From contig JAPDRO010000014.1 in NCBI GenBank assembly GCA_030247885.1, positions 186,001 through 250,000 of the forward strand: a DNA stretch of 64,000 nt, read 5' to 3'. The notes under the pieces were generated by a model. It saw only the letters and a list, made by a program, of their open reading frames with translations. It did no database searches and was not told the DNA's origin. The stretch comes from Taxawa tesnikishii (nom. ined.). Lineage: Eukaryota; Ascomycota; Dothideomycetes; Dothideales. The translations under genes and the position numbers were made by a program. Shown here piece by piece: positions 1 through 11,063 of this stretch. Every line of letters starts with the position of its first letter. Position 1 is the stretch's first letter.

Positions 1-33
1 CGTTCTCAAAGCTGATGTCTTCCTTCGGTCTGA

Positions 34-879
34 ATGCCTCGCTGCCTGCTTCGACCCACTCGTAATGACCGGAGGTTGTTTCGCTTTTATGAAAGAGCTC
101 ACGAAAAAGCACTCTCAATGCACTGTGATGCTGTTGCGCCGTGCGACGTGCAAAGAGACGAGATGCAGATGCTGCAGGAAGAATGGAAGGAAGAGGTCAA
201 CCTTTGGACTGTACGGGAGGTGAAGCTGGATAGACGTTGCGAAACTTTGACGGCTGCAGTGGACATCCTTCGAGTCGACAACGACAAACTGCGTCAGAAG
301 CTCGAGCAAGCTACCAAAGAGTTAGAGCAGGCCAAGCGTCAGAGGGCCGATATCAACAAGAAGCTCGAGGACGTGAGAAACCGTTGGAGCTTCTGTCAAG
401 AGCTCCTCTTAGCTGAAGAGAAGAAGCACTTGACTGTTCACAATGAGTACATAGCGGCTCAGACTGAGGTCAACGTTCTGACTGAGCGGTTCCGGCAAGA
501 GACCGATGAGCTGAAAGGACGTCTGACAACGGCGGAGTCGGCTCATGCGGCAGAGAAGTCAACTCTGCAGCAACAGCTCAAGAACGTCAACGCTGCGTTG
601 GATTCAACAATGCAAGCTTACAGAAAGACAGACGCCGAGAAAACGCGTTATGCTAAACAGGTGTCGGACATGCAAGTTTCCAAAGAAGTTCTGAACTGGA
701 CAATCGACACGCTACGAAAGAACCTATTCAAGGTCCAGAATGTCGCCCATAATTACTCATACTGCAGAAACATTGCCTGTGAGGACGTTTTCAATATCTA
801 CTTCGAGAACATCGGTACAGACGACATCCCAGATATGCCCATGCGCTGCTCCGAATGCCGTTGCAGGCACGACGCTTGA
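34..879 (+). CDS. coiled-coil protein with C-terminal Cys cluster, unrecognised
   Basis: An open frame of 281 codons. Residues about 40-235 are almost entirely charged heptad-like sequence (many E, K, Q, R with spaced L), typical of a long parallel coiled coil. The last 45 residues differ: they carry spaced cysteines (CRNIAC, then CSECRCRH at the end) that could bind a metal ion. In-frame stops at 13 and 31 lie just before the first ATG, so this start is possible, but an upstream exon outside the window cannot be excluded. I do not recognise the family. Coiled-coil composition makes it likely to be coding; no function is proposed. Confidence 0.6.
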   Translation: MPRCLLRPTRNDRRLFRFYERAHEKALSMHCDAVAPCDVQRDEMQMLQEEWKEEVNLWTVREVKLDRRCETLTAAVDILRVDNDKLRQKLEQATKELEQAKRQRADINKKLEDVRNRWSFCQELLLAEEKKHLTVHNEYIAAQTEVNVLTERFRQETDELKGRLTTAESAHAAEKSTLQQQLKNVNAALDSTMQAYRKTDAEKTRYAKQVSDMQVSKEVLNWTIDTLRKNLFKVQNVAHNYSYCRNIACEDVFNIYFENIGTDDIPDMPMRCSECRCRHDA

Positions 880-1834
880 GCACAGCCGGCCACTTAGTCA
901 TCGCTCAATGGTGAAGCGGTCACCGAAAGCGGAGTTACATATGCCATTGCGGTGCAATGTGGGGCAACGTGGCCTTCTGCAAGGAGGATGCTGCGGAGGA
1001 ACCCGAGGTATTGATGCGCCGCGAAACACGTACAACTCGGCATGCTGGCAACGTCTCCACAACATGGCGTTTTCATAGCGTTGTGTTTAGGACAGAGTCA
1101 TCACCGCTTCATGTTTCTTATTGGAGCGGCGTTTAGTATTGTGGGATTTTCTCTGGTTCATCTGGAGTACTGAGCTGCAAGGGTCGGATGTGTTGTGCCT
1201 GCCAGTTTCTGCATGAAACTCAGAGATGTAATCGATTTGCAATGACATCGGTTTTCACTGAATGAGCGCCCGTGACAGAAGGAAATCACAGCCAAACCTA
1301 TGCGCTTGTCTTTACCTCTCTTGGATCCTTTGCTTCGTTCCAATTATCTTTCGGACTTCCATCACAAACAGAGTTGGAATGCTCTACCTCCAGCTCAGAA
1401 ACCCAGAGGCGAAGAACTTTCACACTAGACAACCTGTGTCCAACTCAATAACCTCAGCCATCAGGTTCCCCAGCTTCCCTCCTCACAGTTTCCTTCAAGG
1501 CGTTGCTGCCCACCGATTGGGTCAAAGGACTGGACGTGTGATTTGCATGCCTGCACAGAGTTGTTCAGATGTCTCAAAAGCACCCTCATTACTGCGTGAT
1601 GTATGGAAATCCTGAGCGTCGAGCAGCCCTTAGATTTATCCGCAAGGGTTGAAGAAACAGGGTCCGTGGCATGCTCAAGATGAACGCAAACAACGAGTAA
1701 GTAGGGACAAAGATTCCTTGGCATCAAGGGTCCTTAACCTATCAACCCCACGCACCAATGACGCGCCGTAGCAGCAGAGGCAGCCAGCCCTTTAATGAGA
1801 GCTCAAGCACCGCGACATTCCTACACCCTTCTCA
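880..1834. other. intergenic, 955 bp
   Basis: No reading frame here has convincing protein-like composition. The last few hundred bases are presumably the promoter and 5' leader of the downstream sds22 gene. Confidence 0.5.
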
Positions 1835-3116
1835 ATGGCTTCTACAGACAGTCCCGACGCCGCTACTGACGGCAACACAACCCCAAAGTCTGAGGGCAGT
1901 CACAGTCACACCGGCGCGCGAAGCAAGTCAGGATGGGACGGCAAGCTCCGAGTCGACAAGAAAGCTATCTTAACGAACTCTGAGGCCCTCTCGGACCCTG
2001 AATACTCTGATGAGGATGCACCTCCGGTGGAAGAGCTCCTAGCGGATGAAGGTAGGCAGCCCGGGGGCGTCCTGCAAGTTGCATCCGGCGCATGCTAATG
2101 CATGCTAAACAGATCTGCTGGACGATGAAGATCCGGAAGCAGAGGCACGTGCAGTTCCTGATACGGTATATGGCACCAACTAACAAGAGGCTTGTACAGG
2201 AGATCGACGTCCAACACAGTCGCGTCTCTTCAATACCTGCGCTGCGCCTCGAACGCTTCAAGAATCTCCAGAGACTATGTCTACGACAAAACTCAATATC
2301 CGCGATAGAGCTCCCTGAGTCGTTAGCAGACACGCTGCAGGAGTTGGAGCTGTATGACAACCTCATATCTCATATCAAAGGACTCGACAACTTTACAGAA
2401 CTTCGCAGTCTGGATCTGAGCTACAACAAGATCAAGCACATCAAACGGGTAGACCATCTGAAGAAGCTGGATCATTTGTACTTTGTGCAAAACAAGATCA
2501 GCCGGATTGAGGGGCTGGAGGGGCTGTCGAATCTGGCGTATCTTGAGCTCGGAGCAAATCGGATACGCGATATTGCTGGCTTGGAGACCTTGACGGCCTT
2601 GGAGCAGTTGTGGCTAGGACAGAACAAGATTTCTGAACTCAAGGGTCTCTCAACACTTAGTAATCTCAAGACATTGTCGATTCAGGCCAACCGTATCTCG
2701 TCGCTCGAAGGACTGCAGGATTTGCCTCAGTTGGAGGAACTCTACATCTCAGACAACCTCCTCACATCGCTGGAACCAGTCTCTCAAACCCCAAATCTGC
2801 GCATTCTCGATGTACAGAATAACCCGATACCGTCGCTCCGTGGACTCGGACCCCTGAAGCATCTGGAGAACCTCTGGGCGTCGAGCTGCAAGATCGACAG
2901 CTTCGAGGAGCTCGAAAGGGAACTGAAAGACAAAGAGGAATTATCCGAGGTTTACTTCGAAGGGAATCCGTTGCAGAAGGCCAATGAAGTCCTTTATAGG
3001 AACAAGGTCCGGTTGGCTTTGCCACAGGTGTCCAAAATCGATGCGTGTAAGTTCCTCGTACAATTTTGCTATGGGCGATGATTACGCTGACAGTCACAGC
3101 CTACGTGAGAGCGTAG
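1835..3116 (+). CDS. sds22: Sds22, leucine-rich-repeat regulator of protein phosphatase 1
   Basis: Sds22 binds the catalytic subunit of PP1 and steers its assembly and nuclear activity in mitosis. Four exons give 377 aa: 1835-2051, 2113-2165, 2200-3046, 3100-3116. All introns are GT-AG, and the second (34 nt) is very short. The N-terminus is acidic and disordered. From about residue 95 come successive SDS22-type leucine-rich repeats of about 22 residues (LDNFTELRSLDLSYNKIKHI, LSNLAYLELGANRI and so on), then the LRR cap. The tiny last exon completes the family-typical end, KIDASYVRA. The coding length is a multiple of three with no frame break. The assignment is very secure from repeat type, repeat number and the C-terminal cap. 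Confidence 0.93.
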
Positions 3117-3590
3117 CGTCATGTTTTTACGTGTTCATGAAGCAATATAGCATGGTGTCTGGAGCAAGGACGCTTGGTTCTAGGATTGCATGGGGCTACA
3201 ACGATCAAGACTGTGAGGAATGCTGGTGAGACGGTAATGGTTCTAGCAAGCAGCCATGTCCTTGAACCCGAGAGGATCTCAGTAGCATAAGCATAACTCG
3301 ATAAGCTGTTGTATTGCTCTTTTGTGCCTGTCAAGTGTGTCAAAGCGACATGGTTCAACAAAGTTAAGACCGCAAGTGTGTCGTGAACACACGTCAAGTC
3401 TCCAGAAGGTCCAAGTCAGTCGTGTGGGGTGGAAATTCAACCCCGCCATATTCGCCAACCTCAGTCGACCTGCATATACCAGTTCCAAAGTCACACGTGC
3501 AGAAAACTGCAGGACATCACTGCCGCACTCGAAACGCGCATGCTGTCACGGACCTGAACGAACCAGTTTAATTCCCAAGTACAGCCTACA
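3117..3590. other. intergenic, sds22 to srp72
   Basis: 474 bp between two genes on the same strand. It holds the sds22 3' end and the srp72 promoter. No further gene was seen. Confidence 0.5.
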
Positions 3591-5753
3591 ATGACCGCCG
3601 CACTTTCCTCTGCCGCAAACTCCCTCTCCTCCCTCCTCCGCCAAACCTCCATCACCGACCATGAGGAAGTCCTAAACGCAGCTGATGCAGACTTAAAAAA
3701 TTCAAGGGCGACCTGGATGCACAGCACGTCAAAGTCGTCGCGCTGCTCAAGCTCGACCGGTTCGCGGATGCGCTTCAGGTGCTCGAGAGCGGCGGAGACA
3801 AGCTTAAAGAGCGGGCGCGATTAGAATGGGGATACGCACTATACAAAGCCGGACAACCTTTCCAGGCAGCCGAGGTCGCGAGGCAAGGAAGCGAAAGGGG
3901 AATGAGACATGTGGAGGCGCAGGCGGTACGTGGGAGACTTCCAAGCACGCGCGCAACACGATAGAGAGGCTGATATTGGGGATATTGCAGAGTTACAGAA
4001 GCGAAGATTTCAGGCGCGCGGCGGAACTGTATGCGGAGCTGGCGTCGAACAACGGTCAGGTCGAGAACGAATATGTGGATCTGAGGATTAATAGCAGTGC
4101 GGTGGATGCGCAGTTGGAGTGGAACGGACAGGAATCGCTGGTGCAGAAGCAGAAACCTAGTCGAGAGGACTTGGAGGCGTTTGAGACAGCGTATAATGCG
4201 GCTTGTGGTAGTATAGCGAGGGATGAACTGGGTCAGGCGGAGGTCCTACTAAGGAGGGCTAAAGGTGGGTTCTTCCGGGAAGACGAAGCGAGCTATGACT
4301 GATTGTTGAAGACCTCTGCAATGCTCTGGAAGACCTTTCGGAAGAGGACAAGGAGGCTGAGATTTTGCCTATCACTGTGCAGCAGCTCTACGTCTTGACT
4401 AAGCAAGGCAGGTTAGAAGAGGCTGATCAGCTTGCGTCGAGCACCAATGCAGAAGGGTAAGTAAAGTTGCATAGATATAGAGATACCTGCTAATGAGGAC
4501 AGTTTGTCGGACGCATCGACGAGGCATATTGCAGAAGTAAACATGGTGGCGGCGGCACCACCACAGGACGCGAACCCGTTCCTCACTCACCGCAAGATCC
4601 ACAGGTCTCCAGACACGATCACGCCAGACAAGCCATTTGGTTATCAATCAGCCGTTTTAGAGCGCAATAACTACGCGCTTGACTTGCTCGCCCAAAATCC
4701 AGTGGCACAGCCGACGCGACCGTCGCCATCATCTCGAAGTCTTCCTTACCAACCTTGGATGCAAGTATCAACTCGTTATCTGTCATCAACGCTGCAGCAC
4801 ACGCCCAAAATCGGTCCGGAAAAGAGGCCCTCAGAGTTGTTCTTTCCCTCCTTGAGAAGCGGCCGGACGATGTTGGACTCCTACTTGTGGTGACACAGCT
4901 CTACGTGTTGACCGGCAACCACGGTTCCGCCATCACCTTGCTGGAAGCTTTCTTCAGCCGCCTTGAGCAGTCGAGATCCACATCAGACCTTGATGTAAGG
5001 TACGCACCAGGTCTTGTAGGAACGCTTGTATCCCTCTACACAGCTCGCAGCCAAACCAGCCACGTGCGCACGGAGCTTGCAAAGACGTCAAGATATTGGA
5101 GGCATAGGTCAAAGGAACTCCAGTCGCCAGCAGGTCTGCCATCTCGCCGTGCTCTGGGACATTTTTATAAGAGCGCCGGCACTGTGTTGCTCGACTCCCC
5201 GGATCCTGAAGATCTGCAGTTGGCAAAGGACATATTCACAGATCTCACCAGCCTAGAGCCGGAGGACCGCTACGCTTCCGCCGGGCTTATCGCCGCTCTA
5301 GCATCCACAGCCCCATCCTCCATTCAAGACTCCCAACTCGCGCAGCTTACACCTGTCGAGCGTCTCGTTACCAGCATTGACGTTTCGGCCCTCGAAAACG
5401 CCGGCGTCGCCAAGCCCGCAACAACAGCCACGCCCGTCAACAACCTCAAACGCCACGTCGAATCTGCACCACCCATCAAAGCCAAGAAGATCCGTTCCGG
5501 CCGCTTACCGAAGGACTACGATCCATCCAAGACCGCGGATCCGGAACGCTGGCTTCCGATGCGCGATAGAAGTTACTATAGGCCGAAGGGCAAGAAGGGC
5601 AAGCAGAAGCAGGCTATGCTAATGCAGGGCGGTGTGGTGGCTGAGGAGAGGGATGCGAGTTCGAGTCGTCCCGGCACGCCGGCGGAGACGAAGGCGGGTG
5701 GTGGGGGCAAGCAGCAGCAGAAGAAGAAGAAGGGGAAGGGTGGGAAGTGGTAA
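3591..5753 (+). CDS. srp72: SRP72, signal recognition particle subunit
   Basis: SRP72 is the largest protein of the cytosolic signal recognition particle. It binds 7SL RNA with SRP68 and helps target ribosomes to the ER. Exons: 3591-3925, 3991-4264, 4312-4456, 4503-5753. Tetratricopeptide-like helices fill the body (HVKVVALLKLDRFADALQV, YALYKAGQPFQAAEVA). The C-terminus has the RNA-binding motif (LPKDYDPSKTADPERWLP, then YYRPKGKKGKQK) and a Lys/Gln-rich tail. The frame breaks twice, at the A run 3695-3700 and at AAAA 4694-4697. One more A at each restores a family-like protein, and the summed length becomes exactly 669 codons. I take these as sequence errors. The other reading would be two very short introns (about 38-41 nt) that remove conserved helix sequence. 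Confidence 0.9.
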
Positions 5754-6469
5754 ATGGATCTCGGTCGTGGTGAGAGAATAGAAGAGAAAGGTCAGGGCTT
5801 GACGTTGGCGGTCTGTGGCCATTTAGACGGTACACATCGAACAAAGATCCGCTCTGTAGATGTTTGCTCAAGTTTGTGTGTAATCACTAAGACACTTTTT
5901 AAAGAGTGTTAGTGACTACTAAGACTCATTTAAAACACTGTTCAGCCAGCAATCAGCTCCGTCGTGTATGCGTGAGGAAAGGTAGGACTAACTAACGGAA
6001 CGACGAGAGCCTCGTTATTAGATCTGATGGGATTTGACACGTCTATATGACTGAGTTCCTACCAGATTTGCCCATGGTAACATCGATGTCTGCCCCCGCT
6101 CCGCCCTTCCCTTATTTGTCTTCCCATCAACCACAATCTACAGATACAAACTTGTCTTGCCGATACCGAGCGCTATCTGTTCCTTGAAACCATCAAAGCC
6201 CCAATTGATCGATGTCTCGATACATGAATGCTGATGGAGGTTCCACGCATCTGTGGAATTCCATCCTGCGCTGTTAACCTTGTGTGCGGCAGTGTTCTTC
6301 ACATGCGAGTACTAGCTGTCCAATCTCACAATGTTTGACAAGCGCTTAGACTTGAACAACGTTTTGGAATGTGGGTATTGCTTTCTGTACGATGAAAACA
6401 TCTTTGGCCGGATTGGGAATGTGGCCGCGTCCGGTTAAAGAATCCTGTAACAAAGGTTGATTCAAGACC
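5754..6469. other. intergenic, 716 bp, with a near-palindrome
   Basis: Contains the srp72 3' end and, at 5884-5915, a 32-nt near-perfect inverted repeat centred on TTTTAAA. No gene was seen. Confidence 0.5.
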
Positions 6470-8289
6470 ATGATGTCGTCCACCTCGTCGACATCTGCGC
6501 GACAAACATCATCTTTCCTAGTGTTCTCCTACATCATCAACATGGCTGCTGCCAGGGTCCTGGGTGCCCTACCGGCGTACGGTCATCGGAACACGGCTGC
6601 GAATATTAGACAGGCTATTGAGGACTGGCTTTTGCGTAATCCTCTAGTCAGTGCAATTTGGGGACCGAACCATCAGAACTATCTGGGAAACAACTGGGTC
6701 GGTGCTTGGTAAGAACATCTCGCAAAACCGAGTGTGCAACAATTCGTAGTAACAGCTGTAAAGGTATCTCGGCCACGGGAGCTACGGGCTATGCGGGCTC
6801 TGGGTGCGCCTAGACGCAAATCAGAACGTGGTCGATGTAAGCACCAGATTTGACTGCGCAGTCCTATACTGACTTTCACTTAAGAGGATGGTAGTGAAGG
6901 CCTGCACGCCAGGTCACACTCGTTGGAACCTCCCGGACATGTGGCCTTTCGGGAATCCTCCAGCAGTCGGTGTTGGACCACCTCGAGAGGCTCATGTGCA
7001 TTTCAACATGCGTCATAACAACAACCACCCACGAAATTCTCATATTCTCAGGAACTTCGCTCACTGGGTTCACCCGCAGTTCGGAACTGTCTACAAGCTC
7101 TACCTCCAGTATGTATCTCACCAATCTCTCGACGAATTGATCAAGAAGCATATTCGGGGCATAACCAGTCCCGGTTTGACAAGAACGAGGCGGAGAAACA
7201 TTTTGCTTCCGGAACCATTTTGTTGGTACCTTTTTGAAAGTCTTGCCACCGCGGCGGTTCGGATGCTTGAAGCCTTCCAACGGTTACCGCTGGGTGTTCC
7301 CGCAATTCTGCTGGGTCCACAAGTCATTCATCAGTATGTAAGAAAGTGTTGCATATCCAGCTGTTCGCTAACCATAAGCACAGGGATATGAAATATACCA
7401 ACGGTATGTCCAAATCAGCCTCTACCTCCGTCCGTGATTACCAACGACTGCTTAGTGCTTCTGGACGCACCGGACAGTACTTACTGCCGCTGCTACCCAG
7501 TCCCTTACGTGAGTACAGACCAAGCTTGCCGGATGTCCACACAGTCGGCGAACGGTATTCTGATGATAGCTAACAGCTCTCGGACTTCGGTGGCGCCCGC
7601 GTAACAACATATTTCGACAACCAAAATCCGGGGCATCTCGTAGTCGACGAAAGCACCGATGGCTTCTGGCCACCCGAACATCCCAACGCTCCAGATAACC
7701 AGATCAACCTGGCCAGAGAACGCAACATCTTTGCGGCAAACATCTGGCAGATTGGCATGATCATGTTATCCGTCGTGAACCTAACCGACGAGATGAATGT
7801 AGAACAGCCGGATTTCGGAACCATTCCCGCATGGGCCCCTACATTCAGCCAAGCTGCACAAAGGAACTACAGCCTGGAACTACGAGAACTGATCGAATCA
7901 TGCCTCGTGTTGCAACCCTTCCAAAGACCCGACCCCGAGACCTGCTGAGGGATATTCAAGGTCCTGCTGCGCGAGTCCGTCGCTTTAGACAAACAGATAC
8001 TGCTGCTCCGAATGACAAGAGGCTCAAGTCTCTCAAACTCAAATACGCGCCCCGCGATAAGTACAGGGTGGGAAAGAACTTTAGTAGACCACCCCTCAAG
8101 TACTCAATGGCCGCAGCACTCAAGGACCAGCCCTTCCAAATCCGATACCGCCTCTGGACACAGAACTTATGCCGAGATGATTGGAGCATGGAACACATGG
8201 TGCGTTGTCGGGAGCCCACTTTGTATCTCTCACGTAGACTCCATGAGTCTGATACGCTGTCAATCAACAAGCATCCCACAATCTCGTAG
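6470..8289 (+). CDS. protein-kinase-like protein with HQD catalytic loop
   Basis: Eukaryotic protein kinase fold. Splicing out 6702-6755 gives a VAVKV strand (the usual ATP-lysine motif). The exon around 6885-7333 carries the N-lobe end and hinge region (LYLQYVSHQSLDELI). Joining 7333 to 7384-7403 gives the catalytic loop VIHQDMKYTN, where the usual HRD is HQD. Further exons 7456-7508 and 7577 onward give LSDFGGAR, the metal-binding DFG. The junction near 6840-6885 does not splice cleanly in any frame I tried. The frame also breaks at CCCC 7933-7936, after which the C-lobe continues (RDLLRDIQG) to a stop at 8287-8289. The exact start, one exon border and the end are uncertain. The key Asp residues are present, so it may be active; the substrate is unknown. 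Confidence 0.6.
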
Positions 8290-8732
8290 CCTGTCCCAAG
8301 TCGAAATCAACCCTGTCACTGGGTGGTTCGTGCCGCTTCATACAAGCTCTTTTCAGCCAGTGTTCCCATCTCTGGCAATGCTCTCTGTGCCATCGGTTGG
8401 CAGAGATTCCACCTAAGCCAGTGTCGGGGTCAGCGAATACATGTCTGAGGAAAGCAAAAACAGGCTGCTGCATTATTGGCCGGTCGATGTAAGAGCAGCG
8501 TGACTGCATGTACGCCTGCCGTGATCCAATCTGCCCGCACTCAGGTCTCCCCACGAGCTCGATTGGCTGACGCGACTTCACGTTTTGGAACATCAGTCGC
8601 GCCTTGAAACATCTGCGCGCATGATCCAGTGAGCCTGTCGAGGCTGTATACTGTTACAGAAGAGGGAAGACCCCTTCCGTCCCTCGTCCCTCGTCCCATG
8701 CTGCTTTTTGTCGCGGTTTAAACGGAATCACC
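8290..8732. other. intergenic, 443 bp
   Basis: Downstream of the kinase-like gene and upstream of nuc1. No coding signal was found on either strand. Confidence 0.5.
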
Positions 8733-9819
8733 ATGTCCAAGTTCACACTCGGTTTGGTCGCTGCAGGCAGTGCCGCAGTAGGAGCAGCAGCGACAGCGGC
8801 TCTGTACGCATCTCGCAAGCCCTCTACAACACCCTCCATCGCAACTACAACGACTACAGTCTCTAGCCCAACAGCGACCGGACCCTCTCCACCCATCTCA
8901 GCACCGAGCCTAATCTCCAAGTCCTCCCTTCCCACCGCTCCCGTCGATCCCTCCGGCCTCTACCAGTATGGCTTCCCCGGTCCGGTTGCTGACCTTCGCC
9001 CCGCCGCCTCCTTAACCTCTTCCTACGATCGACGAACCCGCAATCCGTCCTGGGTGGCTGAGCACATCACACCTTCCTCGCTATCGCAACAGAACGCTGA
9101 CCGCAAACACTCCGTCTTCGTCGAAGATGCCAGCATCCCCGAAAAGTTTCGGGCCAAACTAAAAGACTACTTCCGCTCTGGCTACGATCGTGGGCATCAA
9201 GTCCCTGCAGCCGACGCCAAATGGAGCCAGGAGGCCATGGACGATACATTCGCGCTCAGCAACATGTGTCCGCAAGTCGGCGAGGGCTTCAACCGGGACT
9301 ACTGGGCCCATTTTGAAGATTTCTGCCGGCGGTTGACGACAAGATACCCTTCGGTGCGCATCGTGACCGGTCCGCTGTATTTGCCCAAGAAGGAGGCGGA
9401 TGGGAAGTGGAGGGTCAGTTACGAGGTGATTGGGTCTCCGCCGAACGTGGCGGTGCCGACGCACTTTTATAAGATTATATATGGAGAGGATGGGAAGGCG
9501 GGTGGGAATGTTGCGCTGGGTGCGTTCGTGCTTCCGAATGCGCAGATCAATAACAGCAAGCCGCTGGCGGATTTCGAGGTCCCGCTCGAGGCTGTTGAAA
9601 GGTGAGCTTATGCTGGATGTGAAGCCGTATGCCGGACTATGCGCTAACATGGACAACAGGGCTTCCGGGCTTGAATTTGCGGCATTGTTGCCTCCTGCGC
9701 GGAGAAGGAGCCTCTGCAGGGAGGTTGACTGCTCCATCGTCGTTAAGGAGTACGCAGAGAGACAGAAGAATCCTAGAGGACCTCCACCAACCAAGGGGCT
9801 GCCTGCGCCTCGTTCTTAG
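8733..9819 (+). CDS. nuc1: mitochondrial endonuclease G homologue Nuc1
   Basis: DNA/RNA non-specific nuclease of the mitochondrial intermembrane space, the counterpart of yeast Nuc1 and animal EndoG. Exons 8733-9601 and 9660-9819 give 342 aa, close to the usual size. The N-terminus is an Ala/Thr-rich hydrophobic segment (LGLVAAGSAAVGAAATAALY) suited to mitochondrial import and membrane anchoring, followed by a Ser/Thr/Pro linker. The catalytic motif DRGHQVPAAD is at about residues 152-161, with the downstream family residues (NMCPQVGEGFNRDYW) after it. The intron starts GTGAGC and ends AACAG. The frame is clean. Active-site His and Asn residues are visible, so the enzyme should be functional. 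Confidence 0.93.
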
Positions 9820-10224
9820 CCTGTTCATCTCATTGACATAGCTCTTGGCGTCAACTGGTAGGCGATGTAGCAACATCTCAGGGCATGCATGATTAGGCGT
9901 TTTCTCTTGGAGCGTTTCATACAGCTGTAACGTATATGTATAGTACAACAGTCTATCCAGATTGATCTGAGCGGTGATGCGTAACGCCCGTTTTGCCTCC
10001 CATATTGTACATTCGCCACTAGTCGCAGTATCAATACCTGGCCGTCTCAAGCTGTCCGCCACTCATCCAGGACCGAGTCCACGTAGGGCTTTCGTTACCA
10101 CGCTTGCCGCAACAGTGAAACTGTCCATCCTCCACAACAAGTGTTCATACAACAGCAGGCTCTGTCTCCCTCAAAGCAAGTTCTTCTGCCCATCTCCTTG
10201 TCGAGATGCATGCATTCGTCCAGC
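9820..10224. other. intergenic between convergent nuc1 and tim13
   Basis: About 405 bp of shared 3' flank. No gene was seen. Confidence 0.5.
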
Positions 10225-10437
10225 TTACATTCCTCCGAGACCTTGCGATCCGACATCCCGCTGTATCCTACCGACATACTGCCGCGAGACTGTGTTCCAG
10301 GCCGCCATGTACTTCTCCATGCAGTAGGTGTAGCAGGTTGTCTCACCGGACGAAAGAGAGGAGCCGGGTTTTGGAACGCAGCGCTCGAAGCAGTGCTCGT
10401 TAAGCTTCTGCAAAAGGTCGTTAGCACAGCCATCCAG

Positions 10438-10500
<63 letters not shown>

Positions 10501-10674
10501 TGTGTGTGTGTGTGTGCGCGCGTGTAAAACAGAGTCCAGTGGTGGAAAGAGCAAGGACGGAGGAGAACTCGCCTCTACGAGCTGGCGCGCATTCTGAATA
10601 GCGGCTTCTTGCCGGATTTGGTTCTTGACTGCTTCGGCTGGGTTTCCTGCGCCGCCAAAAGTGGAGAGAGACAT
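10225..10674 (-). CDS. tim13: Tim13, small Tim chaperone of the mitochondrial intermembrane space
   Basis: Tim13 pairs with Tim8 in a 70-kDa hexamer that escorts hydrophobic precursors across the intermembrane space. Exons 10573-10674 and 10405-10407 through 10225 (10225-10407) encode 94 aa. The twin CX3C signature is present (CFERC and CYTYC, 14 residues apart), as is the conserved EKYMAAWN helix. The splice that restores the family sequence QLVEKLNEHCFERC uses a GC donor (GAG|GCGAGT) and acceptor TTTTGCAG, so this is a GC-AG intron. The 165-nt intron is a multiple of three, has no stop codon and contains the long CT/CA microsatellite. An unspliced transcript would therefore encode a 149-aa protein with a His-Thr and Ser-Leu repeat insert. 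Confidence 0.9.
10443..10516. repeat. compound microsatellite (AG)28 then (TG)9 in the tim13 intron
   Basis: Perfect AG dinucleotides at 10443-10498 followed by TG at 10499-10516 and a short CG stretch. On the minus strand this is a CA/CT tract between donor and branch point. It is expected to vary in length between strains. Confidence 0.97.
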
Positions 10675-11063
10675 TATGATGTAAAGGCGACAGGATTAGA
10701 CTGCCGATTCGAACTAAAGATGTTGCGGATAAGGTAGAGGTCGATGTGGCGTTTGGGGAGACGGCAGTGTCGTTGTTTCTCAAAGTTTCAATGGATATGT
10801 ATGATACTGTACAGTATGTCATGCAGGAACAGCAGGAACAGCTTCACATGGCCGACGGATTCTCGCTTTCAAAAGTATTGGTACATAGGCCAGGGCCAGT
10901 CCGGTTGTGGACACGAGACAGCTACTCTAGGGAGGAGCTGTACACGAACATTTCTTGTTTGTATTCTCTAGCACTGCAACACTGCCTCGTCACTCTCTGG
11001 AGACGATAGTAACAGCAGGTGTACTGCTTCCGGAGCCCTTTACTGGGTTGTTTCTACTACAGA
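10675..11063. promoter_or_regulatory. bidirectional promoter, tim13 / L-type lectin
   Basis: 389 bp between two divergent start codons, so it must hold both promoters. No TATA box or known operator was recognised with confidence. Confidence 0.5.

Noticed and set aside
9159-9794. 211-codon minus-strand ORF
   Set aside because: Antisense to nuc1, with no protein-like features of its own.
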